From: Arthrobacter sp. Soil782
GTDB taxonomy: Bacteria; Actinomycetota; Actinomycetes; Actinomycetales; Micrococcaceae
NCBI RefSeq assembly: GCF_001428435.1
Contig: NZ_LMSO01000007.1
Span: forward strand, 248,001-312,000
Length of the DNA: 64,000 nt
Direction: 5' to 3'
Part shown: positions 13,923-22,005 of the stretch, piece by piece
How positions within the stretch are numbered: position 1 is the stretch's first letter
How the letters are laid out: every line of letters starts with the position of its first letter
Position numbers and translations under genes: made by a program
The notes under the pieces: model-generated
Databases searched by the model: none
What the model saw: only the letters and a program-made list of their open reading frames with translations
What the model was told of the DNA's origin: nothing

Positions 13923-15236
13923 GTGAGCACGCATACGCAGACCGACACCGCAGTACCCCGTATCGAGACCTTCTCCGTGGACGCGGATACTGATACGTCC
14001 GCTGACGGCGCACTAGCCGCCTGGTTCGAGGGCGTGAGCTTCGGCTTCCACGAGGCCCGGCTGGAGGCCGGGGATTTACCGAAGCTCGCCGAGGCGTACG
14101 CGGCAGACGGGCGCATTCTCTGGGGTGCGTACGACGAAAAACCGGGTCCCAACGCCTGGAACCCGCGCATTCCGGTGGCCACCTACGGCACCATGGTGAA
14201 CTCGCTCAATGTGGGCGGCGGTAAATTCCTTGATGCGCACCTGATCACGGCCGTCACGGTCCGGGCAACCCACCGCCGGCGGGGGCTCCTTCGCCGCATG
14301 ATCACGGAGGACCTGCAGGGAGCGGCAGACCGCGGGCATGCTCTTGCGGCGCTGACCGCATCCGAAGCAACAATCTATGGCCGGTTCGGTTTCGGAACGG
14401 CAACCCACACCGCCTCGGTGGAGGTGGACGTCCGCGAGCGCTATGCGGTCACGTCCCCGCCGTACGGACGGATGGAGGTCGTGGACGCGGACGCCGCCGT
14501 CCACCTCACGCAGGAGATATTTGCCGGCTTCCACGCCCGAACGCTCGGATCGATCGGCCGCCAGTACGCGTACGCCCGCCGGTCGTCCGGTTTGTGGGGC
14601 GAGGAGCGCCCACAGCCGGACAAGGCGCTGCGCACCGCTGTCCATTACGACGCCGACGGCCGCCCGGACGCTTTTGTCTCCTACTCGTTCGCCGGCTGGG
14701 ACAAAACGCCGTACACCATGCGCGTGAAGGACCTCGTAGCCGTGTCCGAGGCGGCCTACCTTGAGCTGTGGCGGTATCTCGGGTCCCTTGACCTGATCGA
14801 GCGGGTCACCTTCACTATGGCGTCCGTTTCCGACCCGCTGCCGTGGGCCCTGGCGGACCGGCGCTGCCGTGAACTGAAGTCCGACGAAGACGTGCTGTGG
14901 CTGCGCATCCTTGATCCGGTGGCTGCCCTCGAAGCAAGGGCGTATGAGCACGACGGTTCGGTGGTGCTCCACGTGCAAGATCCGTTGGGCCATGCACACG
15001 GTGCTTTCCTCCTGGAAGTGAAGGGCGGCAAGGCTGACGTGACGAGGCTTGGCGCTGAAGCCGCCGTTGGCCTCGACATGGATGTCGCAGCGCTCGGATC
15101 GCTGTACCTCGGTGGGGTGACCGTATCGACGCTGGCAAGTGCCGGCCGGATCAGGGCCAACTCTGCCGACGTACTGGAGAGTGCGGACCGGTTGTTCGCC
15201 CATTCCCGTCAGCCGTACTGCATCACACACTTCTAA
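13923..15236 (+). CDS. Eis-family GNAT N-acetyltransferase
   Basis: 437 residues with the three-part Eis layout. An N-terminal GNAT domain carries the acetyl-CoA loop (VTVRATHRRRGLLRRM), a second GNAT-like half follows, and a C-terminal sterol-carrier-like domain ends in a terminal phenylalanine (CITHF). In Eis enzymes the C-terminal carboxylate acts as catalytic base. Mycobacterial Eis acetylates aminoglycosides and proteins; the natural substrate here is unknown. It lies between polA and rpsA with its own leaderless-type promoter. Confidence 0.88.
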   Translation: MSTHTQTDTAVPRIETFSVDADTDTSADGALAAWFEGVSFGFHEARLEAGDLPKLAEAYAADGRILWGAYDEKPGPNAWNPRIPVATYGTMVNSLNVGGGKFLDAHLITAVTVRATHRRRGLLRRMITEDLQGAADRGHALAALTASEATIYGRFGFGTATHTASVEVDVRERYAVTSPPYGRMEVVDADAAVHLTQEIFAGFHARTLGSIGRQYAYARRSSGLWGEERPQPDKALRTAVHYDADGRPDAFVSYSFAGWDKTPYTMRVKDLVAVSEAAYLELWRYLGSLDLIERVTFTMASVSDPLPWALADRRCRELKSDEDVLWLRILDPVAALEARAYEHDGSVVLHVQDPLGHAHGAFLLEVKGGKADVTRLGAEAAVGLDMDVAALGSLYLGGVTVSTLASAGRIRANSADVLESADRLFAHSRQPYCITHF

Positions 15237-15509
15237 TTCGAGGGGTTGCAGGTTCGACCGTTGCACCATACAAGGAACTGCGCAGCGCCGCTGGCCGGCG
15301 CTTTGACCGGCGTTGTGCCGCAACGCTAGACTGGGTAAGCATGTCCCACGCACGGTGGGTCCTGCATGAGCTTTATCTGATATTTTCATTTTCCATTTGT
15401 CCGCATCCGGGCAGGTTCCTCATCACGGTGGGTACATATTGGTGTGCCTTTCCGCGGGGTTCCGCAAGAGTCCGGATCAACTCATAATCCACAACGGAGC
15501 CCCAACTAC
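15237..15509 (+). promoter_or_regulatory. rpsA promoter and long 5' leader
   Basis: Good promoter pair: TTGACC (15303-15308), 18-base spacer, TAGACT (15327-15332). The predicted start near 15339 gives a leader of about 170 nt, unusually long for this window. It includes a CCCAC/GTGGG hairpin near 15345-15360, an AT-rich stretch (15371-15400) and a GGAG ribosome site at about 15496. No other gene is seen. Confidence 0.6.
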
Positions 15510-16991
15510 ATGACCATCACCACCACCGAGAAGCCAGGTGCCCCGCAGGTCGCTATCAACGACATCGGCACCGCTGAGGACTTCCTCGCAGCTATTGACG
15601 CCACCATCAAGTACTTCAACGACGGAGATCTCGTCGAAGGAACGGTTGTCAAGGTTGACCGCGACGAAGTCCTGCTCGACATCGGTTACAAAACCGAAGG
15701 TGTCATCCCTTCCCGCGAGCTTTCCATCAAGCACGATGTCGATCCGGGAGACGTGGTCTCCGTTGGTGACGAGGTTGAAGCGCTTGTCCTCACTAAGGAA
15801 GACAAAGAAGGCCGCCTCATCCTCTCCAAGAAGCGTGCGCAGTACGAGCGCGCCTGGGGCGACATCGAGAAGGTCAAGGAAGAAGACGGCGTCGTCACCG
15901 GTACGGTCATCGAAGTTGTCAAGGGTGGTCTCATCCTCGACATCGGCCTGCGTGGCTTCCTCCCCGCTTCCCTCGTGGAAATGCGTCGTGTCCGCGACCT
16001 CGCTCCGTACATCGGTCAGCAGATCGAAGCCAAGATCATCGAGCTGGACAAGAACCGCAACAATGTTGTGCTGTCCCGCCGTGCCTGGCTTGAGCAGACC
16101 CAGTCCGAGGTTCGCTCCACGTTCCTCAACAAGCTGGAAAAGGGCCAGGTTCGTCCGGGCGTCGTGTCCTCCATCGTCAACTTCGGTGCCTTCGTTGACT
16201 TGGGCGGCGTAGATGGACTGGTTCACGTTTCCGAGCTGTCCTGGAAGCACATCGACCACCCGTCCGAGGTTGTCGAGGTTGGTCAGGAAGTAACCGTCGA
16301 GGTTCTCGAGGTTGACCTGGACCGCGAGCGCGTTTCGCTGTCGCTCAAGGCCACGCAGGAAGATCCGTGGCAGACCTTCGCCCGCACTCACGCGCTGGGC
16401 CAGGTTGTTCCGGGTAAGGTCACCAAGCTGGTTCCGTTCGGCGCGTTCGTACGCGTTGAAGACGGCATCGAGGGCCTTGTCCACATCTCCGAGCTGGCTG
16501 TCCGCCACGTTGAACTGGCTGAGCAGGTCGTCTCCGTAGGTGATGAGCTGTTCGTGAAGGTCATCGACATCGACCTCGAGCGCCGCCGTATCTCGCTGTC
16601 CCTCAAGCAGGCCAACGAGGGCGTCGACGCCGACAGCACCGAATTCGATCCGGCTCTCTACGGCATGGCCGCTGAGTACGACGAAGAGGGCAACTACAAA
16701 TACCCCGAGGGCTTCGATCCCGAGTCCAACGAGTGGCTTGAAGGCTACGAGACGCAGCGCGCGGCCTGGGAAGCCCAGTACGCTGAGGCTCAGTCCCGCT
16801 GGGAGTCCCACAAGAAGCAGGTCGAGCAGCACGCTAATGACGACGCTGCTGCAGCTAACGAGCCTGCAGACTCCGGCACGACCAGCTACTCCTCGGAGCC
16901 GGCTCCGGAAACGAATGCGGGCGCCGGCACCGGTACCCTCGCATCCGACGAGGCGCTGGCAGCACTCCGTGAGAAGCTGACCGGAAACTAG
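15510..16991 (+). CDS. rpsA: 30S ribosomal protein S1
   Basis: 493 residues starting MTITTTEKPG. It has four S1 RNA-binding repeats at roughly residues 33-105, 125-190, 205-275 and 290-365, each with the VDLGGVDGLVHVSELSW-type core, followed by an acidic, low-complexity C-terminal tail. S1 helps the 30S subunit unfold and load structured mRNA; actinobacterial forms have four repeats rather than the six of enteric bacteria. It uses a canonical leader and ribosome site, in contrast to the leaderless genes around it. Confidence 0.97.
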   Translation: MTITTTEKPGAPQVAINDIGTAEDFLAAIDATIKYFNDGDLVEGTVVKVDRDEVLLDIGYKTEGVIPSRELSIKHDVDPGDVVSVGDEVEALVLTKEDKEGRLILSKKRAQYERAWGDIEKVKEEDGVVTGTVIEVVKGGLILDIGLRGFLPASLVEMRRVRDLAPYIGQQIEAKIIELDKNRNNVVLSRRAWLEQTQSEVRSTFLNKLEKGQVRPGVVSSIVNFGAFVDLGGVDGLVHVSELSWKHIDHPSEVVEVGQEVTVEVLEVDLDRERVSLSLKATQEDPWQTFARTHALGQVVPGKVTKLVPFGAFVRVEDGIEGLVHISELAVRHVELAEQVVSVGDELFVKVIDIDLERRRISLSLKQANEGVDADSTEFDPALYGMAAEYDEEGNYKYPEGFDPESNEWLEGYETQRAAWEAQYAEAQSRWESHKKQVEQHANDDAAAANEPADSGTTSYSSEPAPETNAGAGTGTLASDEALAALREKLTGN

Positions 16992-16999
16992 GTCCTTTC

Positions 17000-17042
17000 A
17001 ACGCAGGAAGCTTCCGCCCACTGGGCGGGAGCTTCCTGCGTT
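17000..17042. terminator. Bidirectional terminator hairpin after rpsA
   Basis: Inverted repeat of about 20 bp (17000-17019 with 17023-17042, core GCAGGAAGCTTCCGCCC) with one T-G wobble and a 3-nt loop. It stands 8 bases after the rpsA stop, between convergent genes. Confidence 0.85.
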
Positions 17043-17072
17043 AACCGGACCGTACGGTTAATCGGACCGTAC
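17041..17072. repeat. Tandem 15-bp repeat with internal palindromes
   Basis: TTAACCGGACCGTAC (17041-17055) is repeated as TTAATCGGACCGTAC (17058-17072), 14 of 15 identical. The unit overlaps a palindrome ACCGTACGGT (17049-17058) and an inverted repeat TTAACCG/CGGTTAA (17041-17047 with 17055-17061). It lies directly beyond the rpsA terminator and just before the methyltransferase stop. Confidence 0.7.
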
Positions 17073-17079
17073 CTCGGAA

Positions 17080-18204
17080 CTAACGTGTACGCGTTGACAC
17101 GGTGACCGTGAACCGCGGGTCCCGTGCCACTTGCCTGGTTGGGCCTACAAGCCTCTTGAGCGCCTGCCGGTAGTGCAGATGGCTGTTCCACACCGCCCAC
17201 AGCTCACCGCCCGGTCGCAGTGCGCGCCCTGCCTCCGCGAACAGCTTCAACGCAATTCCCGCATGTACGGTGTGCCCGGAGTGGAATGGCGGATTCAGGA
17301 CGATGAGTTCGTCTCCGGCGTCGGATCGTCCTGACAGCCCATCTTCGCGCACGACGACGACCTGCCCGCCGACACCGTTGGCCTCGGCTGTGGCTCTGGT
17401 GGCGGCAACAGCGGCCGCCGAGGTGTCAGTCGCTGTGACCAGGAGCGACGGACGGGTGAGCGCAAGATACGCCGCGATAGTGCCGTTCCCGCAGCCGAGG
17501 TCCACGGCAGATGCAGCTGGCGGCGCATGATGAAGGTGCTGCAGCAGCAGCCGCGTCCCTGGATCCAGTTTGGCGCCGCCGAAGGTGCCTCCGTAGGCCC
17601 GCAGCTGCAGCGGCCGGGGGAGGCCGACGTCGTACTCCGCTGTGGTGGGAAAAGGGCAGGCACCAACAGGCAGGGCACCGGTGGCGGTGAGCACGCGGGA
17701 TTTCTGCCTCGCCAAGCCGGCTGTTACCGCCCCGAAGTATCGGCCGAGTATCTGGTTCATGGCCGGTGTCATGTGCTTCACCCGGCCGCCCGCTAGCACT
17801 GTGACGTTGGGCGAGGCAGCGGCCGCGATGTGCCAGGCAATCTCTTCGAGTGCTTCCAGGGAACGTGGCAGCTGCAGCAGAACCAGCGTCGCGCCGTCGA
17901 ACAGGTCCGGTCCCAGCGGGCGGAAGGCATACTCCCCTGATAAACCGAGCAGGGCGGCGTTCGCGTCCAACGCGCGTTCGCTGGTGACCGGGTCCTGATG
18001 AACGTGTACTTTCCGCGCTCCCCGGTGTTGTGCGCCCAACGTCAGCGCGCCATGGGTATCACCTACTACCGCGACCGCGCCGCTGGCGGGCAGGTGTTCC
18101 ACCATGGTGTCGAGGAGCAGTCTGTCGGTGGCATCGTAAGCAAAAAGGTTGTCCGCCTCGATATCCGGCCGACGCCGCAGCGCTGTGAAGGGGAAGTCAG
18201 ACAC
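17080..18204 (-). CDS. RsmC/RlmG-type rRNA (guanine-N2)-methyltransferase
   Basis: 374 residues from GTG 18204 (VSDFPFTALRRRP). The N-terminal half resembles the degenerate methyltransferase domain of RsmC and RlmG. The C-terminal half has a SAM-binding loop DLGCGNG (residues 235-241) and the catalytic motif NPPFH (about 304-308), characteristic of guanine-N2 methylation of rRNA. Whether 16S or 23S RNA is the target is not decidable. Its start overlaps by 8 bases the last codons of the broken yigZ remnant upstream, suggesting that the two were once translated together. Confidence 0.88.
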   Translation of the reverse strand: MSDFPFTALRRRPDIEADNLFAYDATDRLLLDTMVEHLPASGAVAVVGDTHGALTLGAQHRGARKVHVHQDPVTSERALDANAALLGLSGEYAFRPLGPDLFDGATLVLLQLPRSLEALEEIAWHIAAAASPNVTVLAGGRVKHMTPAMNQILGRYFGAVTAGLARQKSRVLTATGALPVGACPFPTTAEYDVGLPRPLQLRAYGGTFGGAKLDPGTRLLLQHLHHAPPAASAVDLGCGNGTIAAYLALTRPSLLVTATDTSAAAVAATRATAEANGVGGQVVVVREDGLSGRSDAGDELIVLNPPFHSGHTVHAGIALKLFAEAGRALRPGGELWAVWNSHLHYRQALKRLVGPTRQVARDPRFTVTVSTRTR

Positions 18205-18549
18205 AGTCCGCCCACTCCCAGCCCGCAGGTTCCGCAGCCAGCCCTCCCGCGGTGTTCGCCGCCAGCATGCCCTGGAATGCATCCAGCGCTGCGTGGTCGC
18301 CCTGCACCGCGACGGTCAGCCGGGTGAACGTCCCTTCATAATCCACCGCCGCAATGATCATGCCTGCTCGCCTCAACTCATTCTCCAACCGGCCTGCAGT
18401 CGCGGGCCGTGAATGAGATTCACGACATCAGTTTCGGTCTCCACCCTATGCAGGACTCTGATGAAGCGGGAGCGGCGGATCTCCAACTCATGTCGGTGGT
18501 GGCCGGCGATCGTGGTGTAGCGCGCGATCGTCCCCGCCGTCTCACTCAC
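18197..18549 (-). pseudogene. IMPACT/YigZ-family gene with internal deletion
   Basis: The intact family is about 205-215 residues: an N-terminal RWD-like/UPF0029 domain plus a C-terminal DUF1949 domain. Here the first 45 or so residues read from GTG 18549 (SETAGTIARYTTIAG, then HELEIRRSRFI) and match the YigZ start, but that frame stops at 18373 after 58 codons. In another frame the DUF1949 part continues from about 18404 to 18197 (AGRLENELRRAG, then VDYEGTFTRLTVAVQG). The frame differs by two, so the conserved middle (about 250-290 bases by family length) has been lost in one frameshifting deletion near 18400-18412. The 63-codon tail could be a residual open frame but has lost its catalytic part. 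Confidence 0.82.
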
Positions 18550-18555
18550 CGTCCA

Positions 18556-18561
18556 AGTGTA
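18556..18561 (-). promoter_or_regulatory. -10 box in front of the yigZ remnant
   Basis: TACACT on the minus strand ends exactly 6 bases before GTG 18549, a leaderless arrangement that survived the damage to the gene. It may now mainly serve the downstream methyltransferase gene. Confidence 0.5.
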
Positions 18562-18605
18562 GGCACCCCGTGCGCCGCTGCGCTCCCAATGGTCAACGAC
18601 GGCGG

Positions 18606-18611
18606 TAGCCT
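18606..18611 (+). promoter_or_regulatory. -10 box for leaderless coaE
   Basis: TAGCCT ends 7 bases before ATG 18619, with no ribosome site. It diverges from the yigZ-remnant promoter 45 bases away. Confidence 0.55.
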
Positions 18612-18618
18612 TGGGTTC

Positions 18619-19839
18619 ATGCTGAGGGTTGGATTGACGGGTGGAATCGCCGCGGGCAAATCTCTGGCAGCGTTGACGCTGCAGGAACTCGGAGCGGTCC
18701 TCATCGATGCCGACCAGCTTGCGCGGGCAGTCGTGGAGCCGGGCACGGAGGGTTTGCGGGAGGTTGCGGACGCCTTCGGAAGCGGAGTGCTTCTCGCGGA
18801 CGGCTCGCTGGACCGGCCGGCACTCGGTGCACGGATATTCGCCGATCCCGGTGGGCGGGCACGACTGAACGCGATCATCCACCCGCGCGTCCGGCGAGAG
18901 GCGGCCAAAGCAGAGGCTGCCGCCCGCGCGGCCGCCGCTGGTGCCGTCGTCGTGCATGACATCCCGCTCCTGGTGGAAACGGGACAGGAGGACAGCTTTC
19001 ATCTGGTGCTTGTCATTGATGCCCCTCAAAAGACGCGCGTTCGCCGCATGATGGAGAACCGCGCGATGACCGAGCAGGAGGCACTGGGACGCATCGGGGC
19101 CCAGGCTGACTCCTCGACGCGCAATGCCGCAGCCGACGTGGTGCTGCACAATGCAGGAAACCCCGCGGACCTGGCCGCTGCGGTCAAGCATTTGTGGGCG
19201 AGGCGGATACTTCCTTTCGCCCGCAACATTGACCAGCGGCAGCGGGCAGCACGGCAGGGCGGGCCGGTGCTGGTTCAGGATGGGGACTGGCCCCGCCAGG
19301 CCTCCCTGCTCATCCGGCGGTTGACAAGGGTGGATCCGCGCGTCCTGGGCGTGGAACACATCGGTTCCACCTCCGTTCCCGGGCTTCCGGCGAAGGACGT
19401 TCTGGACCTGCAGTTGACAGTGGCGTCCGTTTCGGATGCCGATGGTCTTTCCGACCGTCTGGCTGAAGCGGGGTTTCCACGCCTTCCCGGTATCTGGCAG
19501 GACACTCCCACCGCGGAAGTACCGGAACCCGAGAAGTGGCAGAAGCGGCTGCACTGCAACGCTGATCCGGGGCGTCCAGTCAACCTGCACGTCCGTGTGG
19601 CGGGTTCACCGGGCTGGGAGTACGCCCTGGCATTCCGCGACTGGCTGCGAACCAATCCGGACATGCTCGCGGCCTACGCGGCCGAGAAGGAACGGTGCGC
19701 CGCAATCCACCGCGACGACGCCACCATCGCCGGCTATGCCGCCCGTAAGGAGGATTGGTTCACCACGTTCGCTGCGCCCAGGTTGACCACCTGGAAGAAC
19801 GACGCCGGCTGGTCGCCCGAGCAGTACCTCCCACGTTGA
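18619..19839 (+). CDS. coaE: Dephospho-CoA kinase fused to GrpB/UPF0157 domain
   Basis: 406 residues from ATG 18619. The N-terminal domain (about 1-200) is CoaE, with P-loop GLTGGIAAGKS at residues 5-15, and phosphorylates dephospho-CoA in the last step of coenzyme A synthesis. The C-terminal 190 residues are a GrpB/UPF0157 nucleotidyltransferase-like domain (VEHIGSTSVPGLPAKDVLDLQ near residue 250). The same fusion is known from mycobacterial CoaE (Rv1631), where the extra domain has been proposed to aid folding. Sequence upstream of ATG 18619 also reads open but belongs to the divergent promoter region and yigZ remnant. Confidence 0.95.
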   Translation: MLRVGLTGGIAAGKSLAALTLQELGAVLIDADQLARAVVEPGTEGLREVADAFGSGVLLADGSLDRPALGARIFADPGGRARLNAIIHPRVRREAAKAEAAARAAAAGAVVVHDIPLLVETGQEDSFHLVLVIDAPQKTRVRRMMENRAMTEQEALGRIGAQADSSTRNAAADVVLHNAGNPADLAAAVKHLWARRILPFARNIDQRQRAARQGGPVLVQDGDWPRQASLLIRRLTRVDPRVLGVEHIGSTSVPGLPAKDVLDLQLTVASVSDADGLSDRLAEAGFPRLPGIWQDTPTAEVPEPEKWQKRLHCNADPGRPVNLHVRVAGSPGWEYALAFRDWLRTNPDMLAAYAAEKERCAAIHRDDATIAGYAARKEDWFTTFAAPRLTTWKNDAGWSPEQYLPR

Positions 19840-19902
19840 GCAGTCCGTTCAGCCTCCAGCAAAGAGCACCTCTGCGGACGGTCGTTGTCCGCAGGTGGAC
19901 GG

Positions 19903-19908
19903 TAACGT
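19903..19908 (+). promoter_or_regulatory. -10 box for leaderless uvrB
   Basis: TAACGT followed by exactly 6 bases and the ATG of uvrB; no Shine-Dalgarno sequence. Confidence 0.6.
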
Positions 19909-19914
19909 AAGACT

Positions 19915-22002
19915 ATGAGTCTTGCGCAGGAGATCAACCGTGTTGTCGCGCCCTTCGAGGTGATCAGTGAGTACCAGCCGGCCGGCGATCAGCCCACTGC
20001 CATCAAGGAACTGTCCGAGCGCATCAACGCCGGTGAGAAGGATGTGGTGCTCCTCGGCGCCACCGGTACCGGCAAGAGTGCAACCACGGCCTGGCTGATC
20101 GAGCAGGTGCAGCGGCCCACCCTGGTGATGGTGCAGAACAAGACCCTCGCCGCGCAGCTCGCCAACGAGTTCCGCGAGCTGCTGCCCAACAACGCGGTTG
20201 AATATTTTGTTTCCTATTACGACTACTACCAGCCAGAAGCCTACGTTCCGCAGACCGATACCTTCATTGAGAAGGACTCCTCGATCAACGAGGAAGTGGA
20301 GCGGCTCCGGCACTCTGCCACCAACGCCCTCCTGACCCGGCGGGACGTAGTGGTGGTGGCGACGGTCTCCTGCATCTACGGCCTCGGGACTCCCGAAGAA
20401 TATGTTGCCGCCATGGTCACGCTCCGGCGCGGCCAGGAAATGAACCGGGATGACCTGCTGCGCCAGTTCGTCGCAATGCAATACGTGCGCAATGACATGG
20501 ACTTCCACCGCGGCACCTTCCGGGTGCGCGGAGATACGGTCGAGATCATTCCCATGTACGAGGAGCAGGCAATCCGGATCGAGTTCTTCGGTGACGAGGT
20601 GGAGCGCATCTACACGCTGCACCCGCTGACGGGCGAGGTCATCCGGGAGGAGACGGAGATGTACGTCTTCCCGGCCTCGCATTATGTGGCCGGACCGGAA
20701 CGGATGGGCCGGGCAATCACCAGGATCGAGGATGAACTGCGGGAACGCCTTCAGGAGCTGGAATCGCAGAACAAACTCGTCGAGGCTCAGCGGCTGCGCA
20801 TGCGCACCACCTATGACCTCGAGATGATGCAGCAGATGGGATTCTGCAACGGCATCGAGAACTACTCACGCCACATCGACGGCCGGATTGGCGGCACCGC
20901 ACCACACTGCCTGCTTGACTATTTCCCAGACGACTTCCTGCTGGTCGTGGACGAGTCCCACGTGACCATCCCGCAGATCGGTGCCATGTATGAGGGAGAC
21001 ATGTCCCGCAAACGCACGCTGGTGGATCATGGTTTCCGCCTGCCGTCCGCCATGGACAACCGGCCGCTGAAATGGGATGAATTCCTGGAGCGGATCGGCC
21101 AGACCGTCTACCTGTCGGCTACGCCCGGAAAATACGAGCTCAGCAAGTCAGACGGCTACGTCCAGCAGATCATCCGGCCCACGGGCCTGGTGGACCCGGA
21201 AGTCATCATCAAGCCCAGCAAGGGGCAGATCGACGACTTGCTCGGAGAAATCCAGATCCGGGTGGAGCGAAACGAGCGCGTCCTGGTCACCACGCTGACC
21301 AAGCGGATGGCGGAAGACCTCACCGGTTATCTGCTTGAGCACGGGGTGAAGGTCGAGTATCTCCACTCCGACGTCGATACCCTGCGCCGCGTGGAGCTCC
21401 TGCGTGAGCTCCGGATGGGCACTTTCGACGTGCTGGTCGGTATCAACCTGTTGCGGGAAGGTCTCGACCTTCCGGAGGTCTCCCTGGTAAGCATCCTCGA
21501 TGCAGACAAGGAGGGCTTCCTCCGCAGTTCGACCTCGCTGATCCAGACCATTGGCCGTGCTGCCCGTAACGTGTCCGGCGAGGTGCACATGTATGCGGAC
21601 AGGATCACCGATTCGATGGCCAAGGCCATCGAGGAAACCAACCGCCGTCGTGAAATTCAGGTGGCCTACAACACCAAGCATGGCGTGGATCCGCAACCGT
21701 TGCGCAAGCGCATCGCGGACATCACGGACACCATTGCCCGCGAAGACGCCGATACCCGTGCGCTGCTGGAGAAGACGGCGAAGTCCGCCAAGGGCAAGGG
21801 GAAGGGCAAGGGTTCAGCGATCCGGCATGACGGTCTGGCCGCGGTCCCCGCAGAGGACCTTACAGACCTGATTAGCCAGCTCACCGCCCAAATGCATGCC
21901 GCGGCAGAAGAGCTCCAGTTTGAGCTCGCAGCGCGTTTGCGTGATGAGGTAGGGGACCTGAAGAAGGAGCTGCGGCAGATGCAGTCAGCCGGGCACGCCT
22001 GA
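19915..22002 (+). CDS. uvrB: Excinuclease ABC subunit B
   Basis: Damage-verifying helicase-like subunit of nucleotide-excision repair. The 695 residues contain Walker [15 protein letters not shown] (about 43-56), the beta-hairpin region [19 protein letters not shown]-type box DESHVT, helicase motif [11 protein letters not shown] and a C-terminal UVR motif (about 650-690) that contacts UvrC. Between helicase core and UVR motif lies a lysine-glycine run ([11 protein letters not shown], near residue 622), longer and more repetitive than I expect. The hydrolase gene follows after 3 bases. Confidence 0.98.
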   Translation: MSLAQEINRVVAPFEVISEYQPAGDQPTAIKELSERINAGEKDVVLLGATGTGKSATTAWLIEQVQRPTLVMVQNKTLAAQLANEFRELLPNNAVEYFVSYYDYYQPEAYVPQTDTFIEKDSSINEEVERLRHSATNALLTRRDVVVVATVSCIYGLGTPEEYVAAMVTLRRGQEMNRDDLLRQFVAMQYVRNDMDFHRGTFRVRGDTVEIIPMYEEQAIRIEFFGDEVERIYTLHPLTGEVIREETEMYVFPASHYVAGPERMGRAITRIEDELRERLQELESQNKLVEAQRLRMRTTYDLEMMQQMGFCNGIENYSRHIDGRIGGTAPHCLLDYFPDDFLLVVDESHVTIPQIGAMYEGDMSRKRTLVDHGFRLPSAMDNRPLKWDEFLERIGQTVYLSATPGKYELSKSDGYVQQIIRPTGLVDPEVIIKPSKGQIDDLLGEIQIRVERNERVLVTTLTKRMAEDLTGYLLEHGVKVEYLHSDVDTLRRVELLRELRMGTFDVLVGINLLREGLDLPEVSLVSILDADKEGFLRSSTSLIQTIGRAARNVSGEVHMYADRITDSMAKAIEETNRRREIQVAYNTKHGVDPQPLRKRIADITDTIAREDADTRALLEKTAKSAKGKGKGKGSAIRHDGLAAVPAEDLTDLISQLTAQMHAAAEELQFELAARLRDEVGDLKKELRQMQSAGHA

Positions 22003-22005
22003 TCC

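Noticed and set aside
14076-15389. 437-codon open frame antisense to the Eis-like gene
   Set aside because: Same length as the real gene by coincidence of frame; no motifs and the sense gene is clearly conserved.
15477-16832. 451-codon open frame antisense to rpsA
   Set aside because: Mirror of the repeated S1 domains with biased codons; no family resemblance.
18550-19590. Long minus-strand frame over coaE that runs into the yigZ remnant
   Set aside because: The part upstream of 18549 is a coaE shadow. Only the last 58 codons, from GTG 18549, show YigZ similarity.
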